DNA of 64,000 nt. Source: Oleispirillum sp965228165. GTDB taxonomy: Bacteria; Pseudomonadota; Alphaproteobacteria; Rhodospirillales; Rhodospirillaceae. The stretch's first letter is position 1. Every line of letters starts with the position of its first letter. The stretch covers positions 1,116,001-1,180,000 of the forward strand of contig CBDDHB010000003.1 in NCBI GenBank assembly GCA_965228165.1. Direction: 5' to 3'. The notes beneath the pieces are model-generated. The model did not search any database. It worked only from the letters and a program-made list of their open reading frames with translations, and was not told where the DNA came from. The translations under genes were made by a program, and so were the position numbers. Below, piece by piece: positions 25,152 to 34,631 of this stretch.

Positions 25152-27740
25152 TCAGCCGACGATGTTGACGATCTTGTTGGGCACCACGATGACCTTCTTC
25201 GGCGTCCGCCCGGCGAGATGGGTCCGCACCGAGGGAAGGGCCATCGCCAGGGCTTCCACGTCCTTCGCATCGGCGCCGACCACCGTCTCGATGGTGCCGC
25301 GCAGTTTGCCGTTGACCTGCACCGCGAGAGTCACCATATCGACCGTCAGCCACGCCGGATCGGCGAGCGGCCAGTCGCTGCGGGTCAGGGGCGCGGCATG
25401 GCCGGCGGCCTGCCAGATTTCCTCGGCGATATGCGGGGTCATCGGCGCGATCAGGCGCAGCAGGGTTTCCAGGCCGAAGCGATAGGCCTCCGCCGCGCCC
25501 GCGTCCTCGGGCTTGATCGCGGCGATCTGGTTGGTCAGTTCGCGCAGCTTGGCGACGGCGGTGTTGAAGCGCAGCTTGACCAGATCCTCGGTCACCGCGG
25601 CGATGGTGCGGTGCGCCAGCGCCACCGTCTCCTTGGCGGAACCAGCCAGCGCGACGGCGGCGGGGCTGCCCGCATCGGCGAAGGGAACCGCCGGCTGCGC
25701 CGCCAGACGCCACAGGCGTTGGATGTAGCGCCAGGCGCCGTCGATGCCGCTTTCGGTCCATTCCAGATCGCGGTCGGGCGGGCTGTCGGAAAGCATGAAC
25801 AGCCGCGCCGCGTCGGCGCCGTAGGTTTCGATGATATGGCCGGGATCGACGGTGTTCTTTTTCGACTTACTCATCTTTTCCGAGCGGCCGAGGACGACCG
25901 GCTTGCCGGAGGCGATTTCGATCGCGCCGCCGTCGCGCTTTTCCACCTCGGCCGGATAGAGCCAGGCGCCGGAATCGGCGCGATAGGTCTCGTGGCAGAC
26001 CATCCCCTGGGCGAACAGCCCCTTGAACGGCTCGGCGAGGCCGAGGTAGCCGCAGGTTTGAAGCGCGCGGGTGAAGAAGCGGGAATAGAGAAGGTGCAGC
26101 ACCGCGTGCTCGATGCCGCCGATGTACTGATCCACCGGCAGCCAGTAGTCCACCGCCGCGCGGTTGAAGGCCTGGCTCTCGTTCTTCGGATCGCAGAAGC
26201 GGGCGAAGTACCACGAGGACTCGAAGAAGGTGTCGAAGGTGTCGGTCTCGCGGGTCGCGGGCTTGCCGCAGCGTGGACAGGCGACGTGTTTCCAGGTCGG
26301 ATGACGCTCCAGCGGATTGCCCGGCGCGTCGAAGCTGACGTCCTCGGGCAGGGTGACCGGCAACCGGTCGTCCGGAACCGGCACCGCGCCGCAGTGCGGA
26401 CAGTGAATCACCGGAATCGGGCAGCCCCAATAGCGCTGCCGCGAAACTCCCCAATCGCGCAGGCGGAACGGCACCGTGCCGCGTCCGCGATCCTGGCTTT
26501 CCAGGCGGGCGATCGCGGCGCGCTTGGCTTCGGTCACCGCGAGGCCGTTCATGAAATCGGAGCGGATGGCGACGCCGTCGCCGGTGAAGGCCTCGGTGGC
26601 GGCTTCCAGCTGGGCGGCGAAGGCGTCGGGGTCGGCGTCGGCGGGGGCGACCACCGCCTTGACCGGCAGCCCGTATTTGCGGGCGAAATCCATGTCGCGC
26701 TGGTCGTGCGCCGGGCAGCCGAAGATCGCGCCGGTGCCGTATTCCATCAACACGAAATTGGCGACGTAGACCGGGAGCCCCCAGTCCGGATCGAAGGGAT
26801 GGCGCACCGTGAACGGCGTGCGGTAGCCCATTTTCTCGGCGGTTTCGATCGCCGCCTCGCTGGTACCCACCGCGTTGCAGGCGGCGATGAAGTCGCGCAG
26901 CGCCGGGTCTTTTTCGGCTAGGTCCTTGGCCAGCGGGTGGTTCATCGAAATCGCGCAGAAGGCGGCGCCGAACAGGGTATCCGGACGGGTGGTGAAAACC
27001 TCCAGCCTGTCCTCGCGGCCGACGATGTCGAACCACACCCGCGCGCCCTCGGACCGGCCGATCCAGTTGTGCTGCATGATGCGCACCCGGTCCGGCCACT
27101 CGGAAAGGGTTTCCAGGGCCTGCAACAGATCGTCGGCGAAGGCGGTGATCTTCAGGAACCACTGCGCCAGTTCGCGCCGTTCCACCGGCGCGCCGGAGCG
27201 CCAGCCCTTGCCGTCGATCACCTGTTCGTTGGCGAGGACGGTGTGCTCCACCGGATCCCAGTTGACCATGCTGGTCTTGCGATAGGCCAGACCGGCCCTC
27301 AGGAAATCCAGGAACATCTTCTGTTCGTGGCGATAGTATTCTGGTTCGCAGGTGGCGACCTCGCGGCTCCAGTCGATGGACAGGCCGAGCGGCTGGAACT
27401 GCTCCTTCATCGTCCGGATGTTCTCGCGCGTCCACTTCGCCGGGTGGACCCCGTTCTGGATCGCCGCGTTCTCGGCGGGAAGGCCGAAGGCGTCCCACCC
27501 CATCGGATGGAGAACGTTGAATCCCTGGGCGCGGCGGAAACGGGCGATCACGTCACCCAAGGTATAATTGCGCACGTGCCCCATGTGGATGCGTCCCGAC
27601 GGATAGGGGAACATCTCCAAAACGTAGCACTTCGGCTTGTCGGAGGTGGTTTCGGCGGAGAAGGCGGCGGTCTCCGCCCACCGGGTCTGCCACGTCTTTT
27701 CCGTTTCGCGGAAATTATAGCGTTCATCCATCCGCGTCAT
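25152..27740 (-). CDS. leuS: Leucyl-tRNA synthetase
   Basis: An 862-residue class I synthetase with the HIGH-type motif HMGH (residues 52-55), the CP1 editing domain (TRPDTLFGA), the zinc-type hairpin CPHCGAVPVPD and the KMSKS motif EKMSKSKKN. The C-terminal anticodon and Leu-specific domains end KVIVVPNKIVNIV. It charges tRNA-Leu. MDERYNF at 27731 is an alternative start. The gene follows the DUF3576 gene in the same direction. Confidence 0.97.
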   Translation of the reverse strand: MTRMDERYNFRETEKTWQTRWAETAAFSAETTSDKPKCYVLEMFPYPSGRIHMGHVRNYTLGDVIARFRRAQGFNVLHPMGWDAFGLPAENAAIQNGVHPAKWTRENIRTMKEQFQPLGLSIDWSREVATCEPEYYRHEQKMFLDFLRAGLAYRKTSMVNWDPVEHTVLANEQVIDGKGWRSGAPVERRELAQWFLKITAFADDLLQALETLSEWPDRVRIMQHNWIGRSEGARVWFDIVGREDRLEVFTTRPDTLFGAAFCAISMNHPLAKDLAEKDPALRDFIAACNAVGTSEAAIETAEKMGYRTPFTVRHPFDPDWGLPVYVANFVLMEYGTGAIFGCPAHDQRDMDFARKYGLPVKAVVAPADADPDAFAAQLEAATEAFTGDGVAIRSDFMNGLAVTEAKRAAIARLESQDRGRGTVPFRLRDWGVSRQRYWGCPIPVIHCPHCGAVPVPDDRLPVTLPEDVSFDAPGNPLERHPTWKHVACPRCGKPATRETDTFDTFFESSWYFARFCDPKNESQAFNRAAVDYWLPVDQYIGGIEHAVLHLLYSRFFTRALQTCGYLGLAEPFKGLFAQGMVCHETYRADSGAWLYPAEVEKRDGGAIEIASGKPVVLGRSEKMSKSKKNTVDPGHIIETYGADAARLFMLSDSPPDRDLEWTESGIDGAWRYIQRLWRLAAQPAVPFADAGSPAAVALAGSAKETVALAHRTIAAVTEDLVKLRFNTAVAKLRELTNQIAAIKPEDAGAAEAYRFGLETLLRLIAPMTPHIAEEIWQAAGHAAPLTRSDWPLADPAWLTVDMVTLAVQVNGKLRGTIETVVGADAKDVEALAMALPSVRTHLAGRTPKKVIVVPNKIVNIVG

Positions 27741-27849
27741 GATCGCGATACCAGCCTTTCTTCAATCGATGTCCGTGGTTGCGGGGCTCCGAAACGACGC
27801 GCCGGTCCCATGGCGTCGGGACCGGCGGGTCGGGGGCTCTGCCCGCTAT

Positions 27850-28431
27850 TTATTCGGTCGCGCCGGCCTGGGCGGCGATGCGCATCTTGCGGGCGCGGGT
27901 GAGCACGGTGTTTTCCAGATCGGTGATCACCCCCGCGCCCACCGGACGATCGATCCAGTTCCCGGCGGGGTCCTTCACCTGGCGGAAGGCGGCGACCCTC
28001 ACCCCATCGGCGCGGAGCGCTCGGCCCAGGATGAAGACGTTCAGCTTGAAGCGTTCGTCCGGGGTTTCCGGCGGCGCGTACCAGTCGGTGATGATCACCC
28101 CGCCGAAGGGATCGGCCGAGGCGATCGGCATGAAGCTGACCGTGTCCAGCGACGCGCGCCACAGGAAGCCGTTCACCCCCAATCCGCCGCCGCCGCCCTG
28201 ATCGCCGCCTTTCTTCGACTGGCCGAAGACGTCCAGCCCTTCCTTGCCGAGGATGCTGTCCGGCCTTTTGTCGCCCGGATGGTAGACCCGGTCGCCGATC
28301 TTTTCGGGATAGGCGTACTGGGTGTTGGGATCGCCGCAGGCGCTCAACGCGCCGGAGGCCGCGACGACGGCGGCCAGCGCCAGATTGCGGAAGCGGGCAC
28401 TCGATTTCTGTGTGGTCATAACCGTTTTCAT
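27850..28431 (-). CDS. DUF3576 lipoprotein
   Basis: A 193-residue lipoprotein with the lipobox LSAC (Cys32). The body reads RPDSILGKEGLDVFG, a Gly/Lys-rich loop, then VNGFLWRASLDTVSFMP, ADPFGGVIITDWY and FKLNVFILGRALRADGVRV, matching the alphaproteobacterial DUF3576 family. It is predicted to be in the envelope; the function is unknown. It lies directly upstream of leuS, as in other alphaproteobacteria. The internal ATG at 28419 would shorten the signal peptide. Confidence 0.85.
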   Translation of the reverse strand: MKTVMTTQKSSARFRNLALAAVVAASGALSACGDPNTQYAYPEKIGDRVYHPGDKRPDSILGKEGLDVFGQSKKGGDQGGGGGLGVNGFLWRASLDTVSFMPIASADPFGGVIITDWYAPPETPDERFKLNVFILGRALRADGVRVAAFRQVKDPAGNWIDRPVGAGVITDLENTVLTRARKMRIAAQAGATE

Positions 28432-28734
28432 CGCCAGGGTTGTCCGGGAAGCGAAGGCGCTATGGCGGACGCGATCGCCGCGACAGTTTGTCCCGGCGCG
28501 GGCGGATCGTCCAGCGGGAAAATCGCCGGGCGCGCCGGGGCGCGGGGCGGGGGTGCGGCGGGGGGAAGGATCGTCGCCGCAAGTGTGGCCGCAAAGCCAC
28601 ACCGGGGGGTGGAAACGCCGAAGTTCGGTCCGTTCGCGTTGACGGAGTGGGGGGAACATGACTTCCTTATACCCGAGCAAGGTTCCGCCGTGTGGGGTCG
28701 GGACCGGACAGATCCTATCAAACGAGGGATAAAC

Positions 28735-29877
28735 ATGAAGAAGATTCTTTTTGGCACCACCGCGCTGCTCGCTGCCGGTGCGTTCGCTTCCGCCGCTCAG
28801 GCGTCCGATCCGATCAAGTTGCAGCTCGGCGGCTACATGGAATACTGGGTGGCCGGCGCGCAGCAGGACAGCGACTACAACAAGGTCGGCACCAACCGCG
28901 TCAACAACTTCGACGTCCAGGGCGAGTCCGAGATTTTCTTCAAGGGTACCACCACCCTTGACAACGGCATGAAGATCGGCGTCCAGGTCGAGCTCGAAGG
29001 CGGTTCGAACGACAACGGCACCGACGTCATCGACGAATCCTACATGTGGGTCGAAGGCAAGTACGGTAAGCTGATCGTCGGCTCCGAGAACGACGCCGCG
29101 TACCTGTCGCACATCAGCGCCCCGGAAGCCTCGGAAATGGGCCAGGGCATCGGTGAAGGCGACACCAACAAGTACCTGATCATCCCGATCACCACCCTAG
29201 AACCCCAGGTTGGCGTGGATCAGACCGGCGACGCCAACAAGCTGACCTACTTCACCCCGGTGTTCTACGGCTTCCAGGGCGGCATTTCCTACACCCCGTC
29301 CAACAGCACCGCTGGTGACGATGCCTCCTCGGTTTCCGAGACCGTCACCAAGGCGTTCACCATGGACGACTCCTGGTCGTTCGTGGTCAACTACGGCGGC
29401 AAGTTCAGCGGCGTCGGCGTCAAGGCGACCGCTGCCTACGTCACCTCCGACGACGCTCGGGGCAATGCTCCGACCGGCGTGGCGAAGAGCTTCGACGCCG
29501 TTCGCGACGTCAGCGGCGGCCTGGAAGTGTCCTACCAGGGCTTCACCGTCGCCGGTTCCGTGCGTCGTCTGATCGCCAGCCAGAACTCCGCGCTGGCTGC
29601 CAAGGACGGCTTGGTGTGGGATGCCGGTATCCAGTACGCCGAAGGCCCGTACGCGGTGTCCCTCAGCTACCTGAGCTCCGAAGTCGAAGGCTCCACCTCC
29701 AACAAGGGTCAGGACGAACTGGACCTGTGGCGCATCGGCGCGAAGTACACCCTCGGCCCGGGCGTCATCCTGTTCGGTCAGTTAGCCTATGCCGACTCGA
29801 CGGACGAGACCAACGTCAGCACCGCCGGCAACGAAGGTGCCTATGGCGGCGTGGTCGGCCTGAAGCTGAACTTCTAA
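28735..29877 (+). CDS. Outer-membrane porin, general diffusion type (copy A)
   Basis: A 380-residue protein with a signal peptide cut after residue 23 (AAQA|SDP) and repeated amphipathic strands ending in a C-terminal Phe (VVGLKLNF), the BAM recognition signal. VNNFDVQGESEIFFKGTTTL, SYMWVEGKYGKLIVGSE and the acidic loops are those of Gram-negative porins common in Rhodospirillales. GAGGGA lies 7 bases before the ATG. A strong terminator follows. A close paralogue lies 0.93 kb downstream. Confidence 0.93.
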   Translation: MKKILFGTTALLAAGAFASAAQASDPIKLQLGGYMEYWVAGAQQDSDYNKVGTNRVNNFDVQGESEIFFKGTTTLDNGMKIGVQVELEGGSNDNGTDVIDESYMWVEGKYGKLIVGSENDAAYLSHISAPEASEMGQGIGEGDTNKYLIIPITTLEPQVGVDQTGDANKLTYFTPVFYGFQGGISYTPSNSTAGDDASSVSETVTKAFTMDDSWSFVVNYGGKFSGVGVKATAAYVTSDDARGNAPTGVAKSFDAVRDVSGGLEVSYQGFTVAGSVRRLIASQNSALAAKDGLVWDAGIQYAEGPYAVSLSYLSSEVEGSTSNKGQDELDLWRIGAKYTLGPGVILFGQLAYADSTDETNVSTAGNEGAYGGVVGLKLNF

Positions 29878-29906
29878 GATCGATCCTTCGGATCGAGCTT
29901 GATGCG

Positions 29907-29940
29907 CGGGGCGGCCCTTGGGCCGCCCCGTTGCTTTTGT
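29907..29940 (+). terminator. Intrinsic terminator of porin A
   Basis: An 11-bp GC-rich stem, CGGGGCGGCCC pairing with GGGCCGCCCCG across two bases, followed by TTGCTTTTGT, about 30 bases after the porin stop. Confidence 0.85.
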
Positions 29941-30807
29941 TGCCACGGTTTCGACACGCCCAAAAACTGTCATGCGCGGACTTGAGCCACGCGTATCCGG
30001 TTAAAACTCCACGGTCTTTTCCTCCCCCATGATCGTCATGACCGTCCCCGGGCTTGACCCGGGGATCAACACGGTCATCCACGAATTGTTGTTTTCCAAC
30101 GGGTTACAAAACAAGGCGTGGACCCTCGGGCCAAGCCCGAGGGTGACGAGATGAGGACGCGGCGGGATGTGTCCTGCCCGATCGATTCCTTCGGAAACGG
30201 CGGACTTGCGCGGGGTTCCGACCAGAAGCCGGGATTAAACCGGACAGCCGTGGCACAAGGCCGGGGATGACGAATTGAAGAAACGGAGGGATGTGTCCTG
30301 CCCGATCGATTCCTTCGGAAACGTTGGGTTCGCGCGGGGTTCCGACCAGCAGCCGGAATGAAACCGGACAGCCGTGGGTCAAGGCCGAGCATGACGAGGA
30401 AGATGTGCCCAGCCATGACGGAGACGACGGGATCCATTCCCTCGCTGTCATGCCCGTCCCCGGGCTTGACCCGGGGATCAGCATGGGCATCCATGCCTTG
30501 TTCTTAAGACGTTGGAAAACAACAACTCGTGGATAGGGGACACGCCCGGTCATGACGAAAGAGGGTGCGGAATCGTCGGCGCGTTGCGAGCGATTCTTAA
30601 CCAGAGGGCGCAACGCGCACAAAAAAACGCGCAATCACGCCATTGCCTCAAACAGGCGTGATAAATTAAGCACACGCTGTCACCGATTCGCCCGAAAACG
30701 CGCCGCCGCGTTGCCTGTCCCCCGCCCGTATGATTTCAATTCTCGCATTGGACCGGCCGGCCCCCAGGGCCGTGGGATCTGGTGACACATCAAGAGAGGG
30801 ACTGCGA
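29941..30807. repeat. Repeat-rich, gene-free gap between the two porins
   Basis: About 870 bp without a supported gene. It holds a tandem duplication of about 124 bp (copies from 30164 and 30288, each with GGGATGTGTCCTGCCCGATC and GGGGTTCCGACCAG). It also holds two palindromic CCCCGGGCTTGACCCGGGG elements (about 30047 and 30459), each followed by a module that is direct in one copy and inverted in the other (TTGTTGTTTTCCAACG against CGTTGGAAAACAACAA). The right part, 30560-30800, is less repetitive and should carry the promoter of porin B. Confidence 0.75.
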
Positions 30808-31920
30808 ATGAAGAAGATTCTGTTCAGCACGACCGCGCTGCTTGCCGCTGGCGCGTTTGCCCCGGGCGCCCAGGCGTCCGAGCCGATCAAGCTGAAGCTT
30901 GGCGGTTTCTACGAGTACTTCGTCGTCGGCGCGCAGCAGGACGACGATTACAACACCGCCGCCCGCGTCAACAACTTCGACGTCCAAGGCGAAGGCGAGA
31001 TCTATTTCAAGGGTGAAACCACCCTCGACAACGGCATGACCGTCGGCGTGATGGTGCAGCTGGAAGCCGGGACCAAGGACAACGGCACCGACATCATCGA
31101 CGAATCCTACATGTACGTGTCCGGCAAGTACGGCAAGCTGATGCTGGGCTCGGTGGGCAACGCCGCGTATCTGATGCGCGCCGTCGCGCCGAACGCCTCC
31201 TACATGGACCTCGACGACACCAACACCAGCTATTCTGTGCGCGTCAACGACATCATCACCGATGTCGGCTTCGACGGCGACGGCAACAAGGCGGTCTACA
31301 TGACGCCGAAGTTCTACGGTTTGCAGGCCGGGATATCCTACACCGCGTCGAACGACGGCTCGGGCGACGATGCCTCCTCGGTCTCCGAAACCATCCGCAA
31401 GCTAACCGCCCCCGGCACCATCGAAGACGCCTGGGCCTTCGGCCTGACCTACGAGCGCGCCATCGGCAACGTCGGTCTGCTGCTGTCCGCGGGCTACACC
31501 ATCGCCGACATCTATCCGGGCTACAGCGTCGGCGTGAAGGGCAACGTGGAGGACTTCTCCGGCGGCATCAACCTGACCTACGGCGGTTGGACGGTCGGCG
31601 GCTCGGTGCGCCGGGCCCTGGAATCCTTCACCCTGTACGGCGACAGCTCCCAGGGCTGGGCGTGGGACGCGGGCGTGATGTACGCCGAGGGTCCGTATGC
31701 GGTGTCCCTGTCGTATCGTGCGGCGGAGACCGAAGGCCTGTCCACCAATTCGGGCGAGGATCAGGTTTCCATAGTCGCCCTGGGCGGCAAGTACGCGCTG
31801 GGCGCGGGCGTCGATCTGTTCGCCCAGCTGGCGGTTGCCGATTACAGCGACGAAGGCTCGGCCAAGGCCGACAGCAACACCGTCTTCGGTGGTCTGGTCG
31901 GTCTGCGCCTCGACTTCTGA
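30808..31920 (+). CDS. Outer-membrane porin, general diffusion type (copy B)
   Basis: A 370-residue paralogue of the preceding porin. The signal peptide is almost identical (MKKILFSTTALLAAG, cut after GAQA), as are the first strands and the SYMYVSGKYGKLMLGS block. The central loops differ, and the C-terminus is GLVGLRLDF. GAGAGGG precedes the ATG. The paired porins probably arose by tandem duplication, and the loop changes suggest different pore selectivity; that is inference. Confidence 0.93.
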   Translation: MKKILFSTTALLAAGAFAPGAQASEPIKLKLGGFYEYFVVGAQQDDDYNTAARVNNFDVQGEGEIYFKGETTLDNGMTVGVMVQLEAGTKDNGTDIIDESYMYVSGKYGKLMLGSVGNAAYLMRAVAPNASYMDLDDTNTSYSVRVNDIITDVGFDGDGNKAVYMTPKFYGLQAGISYTASNDGSGDDASSVSETIRKLTAPGTIEDAWAFGLTYERAIGNVGLLLSAGYTIADIYPGYSVGVKGNVEDFSGGINLTYGGWTVGGSVRRALESFTLYGDSSQGWAWDAGVMYAEGPYAVSLSYRAAETEGLSTNSGEDQVSIVALGGKYALGAGVDLFAQLAVADYSDEGSAKADSNTVFGGLVGLRLDF

Positions 31921-31943
31921 TCGACCGTTCGGATCGTTTGCGG

Positions 31944-31970
31944 AAAGGGCGGCTCTCGGGCCGCCCTTTT
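31944..31970 (+). terminator. Intrinsic terminator of porin B
   Basis: A 10-bp stem AAAGGGCGGC / GCCGCCCTTT with a six-base loop, then a T-run end. The minus strand also has an A/T-rich flank, so it could act for both porin B and the converging thiE-like gene, whose stop is at 31970. Confidence 0.85.
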
Positions 31971-32575
31971 CATTGGGGGCGGAGGGAAAGCACCCAGTCG
32001 ATTCCGGCAATTCCGGCACAGTCGGCGGACAAAAGCGCCCGTGCGGTTTTGTCCGTCACCCCGCCCAGGGCGAACACCGGGATATCGGCGGCACGCGTCC
32101 AGGCGCGAAAACGGCAAATTCCGATCGCCTTGCCGCTGGGATGGCTGGCGGTGAGAAACACCGGCGACAGCAAGACCGCATCCATCCCTAAGGCGGCGCA
32201 TTCGCGCAAGGCGCGAAGACCGTGCGCCGCGCCGGTCAAAAGACCGCCTCCGCGCCGCCGCCAGGCGCGGGCCTCGGCATTGCGGAAGGCGGGGTCGTCC
32301 CTCAGGCGCAGACCGTCGGCGCGGATCGCCAGGGCCTCGGCGGCCCGCCCCGCCCACAGGAAGGGAACGCCCAGGCAGAGGCAGGCCGCCCGCGTCGCCG
32401 CTGCCTGCGCGTCCAGGATTCCGCCGCGCCAGACCAGGGCCGCGCCCTGCGGAAAACCCGGCAGCAGCGGGCGCGGATCGGGCATGCGCGCCCTGTCGCG
32501 CATCGCCAGCAGGGCGGGCAGCGGCGCGCGGCTTCGGGCATTGAGACGGGCGGCGACGGTTGCTATGGTGCGCAT
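31970..32575 (-). CDS. Thiamine phosphate synthase / TenI family protein
   Basis: A 201-residue TIM-barrel protein. The tail reads HGLRALRECAALGMDAVLLSPVF, SHPSGKAIG and IPVFALGGV, the phosphate-binding pattern of ThiE/TenI. ThiE joins HMP-PP and thiazole phosphate; TenI-like members are aromatases or unknown. No other thiamine gene is nearby, so the exact activity is uncertain. It is divergent from the PLP-homeostasis gene with a 32-bp gap and ends on the porin B terminator. Confidence 0.75.
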   Translation of the reverse strand: MRTIATVAARLNARSRAPLPALLAMRDRARMPDPRPLLPGFPQGAALVWRGGILDAQAAATRAACLCLGVPFLWAGRAAEALAIRADGLRLRDDPAFRNAEARAWRRRGGGLLTGAAHGLRALRECAALGMDAVLLSPVFLTASHPSGKAIGICRFRAWTRAADIPVFALGGVTDKTARALLSADCAGIAGIDWVLSLRPQ

Positions 32576-32607
32576 CGGATGCGACCCGATTCCGGGAGGG
32601 CGAGGGC

Positions 32608-33276
32608 GTGACGACGACTATCGTGGAAAATCTGGCCGAGGTGAAGGCGCGAATCGCCGCCGAGGCGACCGCCGTGGGACGCGACCCGGCGAAGGCGCGG
32701 CTGATCGCGGTCAGCAAGACCCATCCGGCGGAGATCGTCGCGGCGGCGCTGAAGGCCGGACATCGCCGTTTCGGCGAAAACCGGGTGCAGGAGGCGGCGG
32801 CGAAATGGCCTGCCTTGCGCGCCGCGTATCCTGATATCGAGCTTCACCTGATCGGACCGTTGCAAAGCAACAAGGCGCGCGAGGCGGTGGCCTTGTTCGA
32901 CGTCGTCCATTCCCTCGGCCGCCCGAAATTGGCGGAAACCCTCGCCCGTCTGCGCGACGAAGGGATCGTTCTGCCGCGCCTGCTGGCGCAGGTGAATACC
33001 GGCTGCGAACCGCAGAAGGCGGGCGTTCTTCCCGCCGAGGCGGACGCCTTCCTGCGCCGCTGCCGCGAGGAATGGAAATTGCCGGTCTCCGGTTTGATGT
33101 GCATTCCGCCGGTGGGGCAGGAGCCTTCCCCCCATTTCGCCCTGCTGCGCGTCCTCGCCGAACGCCACGATCTGGCCGAACTCAGCATGGGGATGAGCGA
33201 CGACTACCCCGTCGCCGTCGCCTTCGGCGCGACCTATGTGCGGGTCGGCTCGGCGATTTTCGGCGCGCGCGGGTAA
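32608..33276 (+). CDS. YggS-family pyridoxal phosphate homeostasis protein
   Basis: A 222-residue PLP-binding TIM barrel: LIAVSKTHP contains the PLP Lys (residue 37), then RFGENRVQEA, LHLIGPLQSNK, HSLGR, GLMCIPP and SMGMSDDY...VRVGSAIFG. It balances free PLP and has no known catalytic activity. The GTG at 32608 follows GGGAGGG; a longer frame upstream overlaps the divergent gene. Confidence 0.93.
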   Translation: MTTTIVENLAEVKARIAAEATAVGRDPAKARLIAVSKTHPAEIVAAALKAGHRRFGENRVQEAAAKWPALRAAYPDIELHLIGPLQSNKAREAVALFDVVHSLGRPKLAETLARLRDEGIVLPRLLAQVNTGCEPQKAGVLPAEADAFLRRCREEWKLPVSGLMCIPPVGQEPSPHFALLRVLAERHDLAELSMGMSDDYPVAVAFGATYVRVGSAIFGARG

Positions 33277-33446
33277 AGCCCCATGGGCTCCGCCCACACC
33301 CGCAAGAGGTCGCGTTTTTGCCGCGTCAGCGGCGATCGACCATCGCGTGGAAGCAATGGTTCGATGACGCTACGCGCAAAAACAAAGTCATGGATTCAAA
33401 GGGCCCAAGGCCCTTTGCGGGTCCAGGGCGGAGCCCTGGTCTGGTG
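33277..33446. repeat. Dispersed intergenic repeat, copy 7
   Basis: Between the convergent ends of the YggS gene and the hypothetical gene. It shows ATGGGCTCCGCCCACACCC, the core GCGATCGACCATCGCG with GCTACGCGCAAAAAC, the palindromic box AAGGGCCCAAGGCCCTT and the closing GGGCGGAGCCC with a GGTCTGGTGTT edge. Confidence 0.7.
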
Positions 33447-34508
33447 TTACCGGACGGCGGTGACGGCGGAGACCGCATCGCCGTTTCCGGCCAGGGATCC
33501 GGCGGCGCGGTACTTATCCAGCGCCTGGTTCATCGCGCTGTAGAACCACATCGAATCGACTCCTCCGGCGGATTGGGCGGAACCGATTTCGGCGGTCTGT
33601 TCCGCCGAGGCGCTGGCGCCGTGGGTCTTCATCACCTCCTGGATGCGGTCGGGGGTCAGCCCGGCGGCGCGCATCGCCTGTTCGGACAGGCCGGAGGGAA
33701 GGGCGGTCTTGCCGCTGGCGTTGGCGCGGAGTTCGTTGAGCGGTCGGGGCGAATCCGCGTGGGCGTTACGGCGTTGCGGCATCGGGAAGGACTTGCCCTC
33801 GCGCGTCGCAGGAGAGGCGGCGGCAACGGCGGGTTGCGCGGCGGGGGCGGCGGGCGGAGTCTCCCAGGTCGGCAGGGGAATGTCGCCCGAGGCCTTGGCG
33901 GCGGAAACCTTCATCGTCGGTTCGGTCGTCGCCAGGGCGGCGGCGGTTTGCGCGACGGCGGGAGATTCGGCGGCTTGGGTCTCGTCGGGGACGGCGGATT
34001 CGTCCGCGCGCGCGGCGACGGCGGCGACCGCCGCCGTGGTTTCGGCATAGGCCAGCCAGGGACTGCTGGGATCGGAAACGTCGGCCAGACGCGAGGTTTC
34101 GGCGGACGATTCCGTCGCGCCGGAGGCCAACGCGACCGCGTGTTCGCCCACGTCCTTGCCGGTCATTCCCTGCACCACGACGTCGATCGCCGCCGCGCCG
34201 AGGCCGTACAGGCCGCCGAACAGGGTGCCGCCGACCAGCTTGGCGGCGGGGGTGATCTGGTCCCCGGTGACCTCGCGATAGACGCTGTTGAGCAGGGGAA
34301 TGTGCTGCAAGGGGTTGAAGACGTCCAGGACGTCCCAGAAGCTCAAGCCGTCGTTGCCGAACAGGGAAAAGGATTTCTCGCCGTCGGCGCCTTGCGTCTT
34401 GCGGTCGTCCTTGGAGTCCAGCTCGACCTTGCCGCGCGGACCGGCGGACAGCGCACCGCGCGTCAACTCGCGGTTCAGTCCTTGCGTCTGCGTGGCGTCG
34501 ATCGTCAT
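33447..34508 (-). CDS. Conserved hypothetical protein, Ala-rich
   Basis: A 353-residue protein. The N-terminal 115 residues look folded: FSLFGNDGLSFWDVLDVFNP, LQHIPLLNSVYREVTGD and a Gly/Ala-rich segment (LVGGTLFGGLYGLGAAAID) that could be a short membrane-associated helix. Residues about 120-270 are low-complexity Ala/Glu/Pro. The C-terminus (VDSMWFYSAMNQALDKYRA) is again compact. I recall similar NPLQHIP-type proteins in Rhodospirillales but know no function. No signal peptide. It is upstream of repeat copy 7 and convergent with the YggS gene. Confidence 0.75.
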   Translation of the reverse strand: MTIDATQTQGLNRELTRGALSAGPRGKVELDSKDDRKTQGADGEKSFSLFGNDGLSFWDVLDVFNPLQHIPLLNSVYREVTGDQITPAAKLVGGTLFGGLYGLGAAAIDVVVQGMTGKDVGEHAVALASGATESSAETSRLADVSDPSSPWLAYAETTAAVAAVAARADESAVPDETQAAESPAVAQTAAALATTEPTMKVSAAKASGDIPLPTWETPPAAPAAQPAVAAASPATREGKSFPMPQRRNAHADSPRPLNELRANASGKTALPSGLSEQAMRAAGLTPDRIQEVMKTHGASASAEQTAEIGSAQSAGGVDSMWFYSAMNQALDKYRAAGSLAGNGDAVSAVTAVR

Positions 34509-34631
34509 GGGCGGCCTCCGGCAGGCGATACGCAAGGCCAGCGCCAAAGACGCTTATCGTTTTATATCAATTGATTGACGGGCGTGCCAGCGGCGGGCGG
34601 AGGCGTCGGAAGGGAAAGATTTGCCGCCCTC

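Noticed and set aside
25116..26921. 601-residue plus-strand frame
   Set aside because: Antisense to leuS, with the typical low-information Arg/Gly/His composition.
29941..30807. CRISPR array between the porins
   Set aside because: Only two long tandem units with no short regular repeat-spacer pattern and no cas genes.
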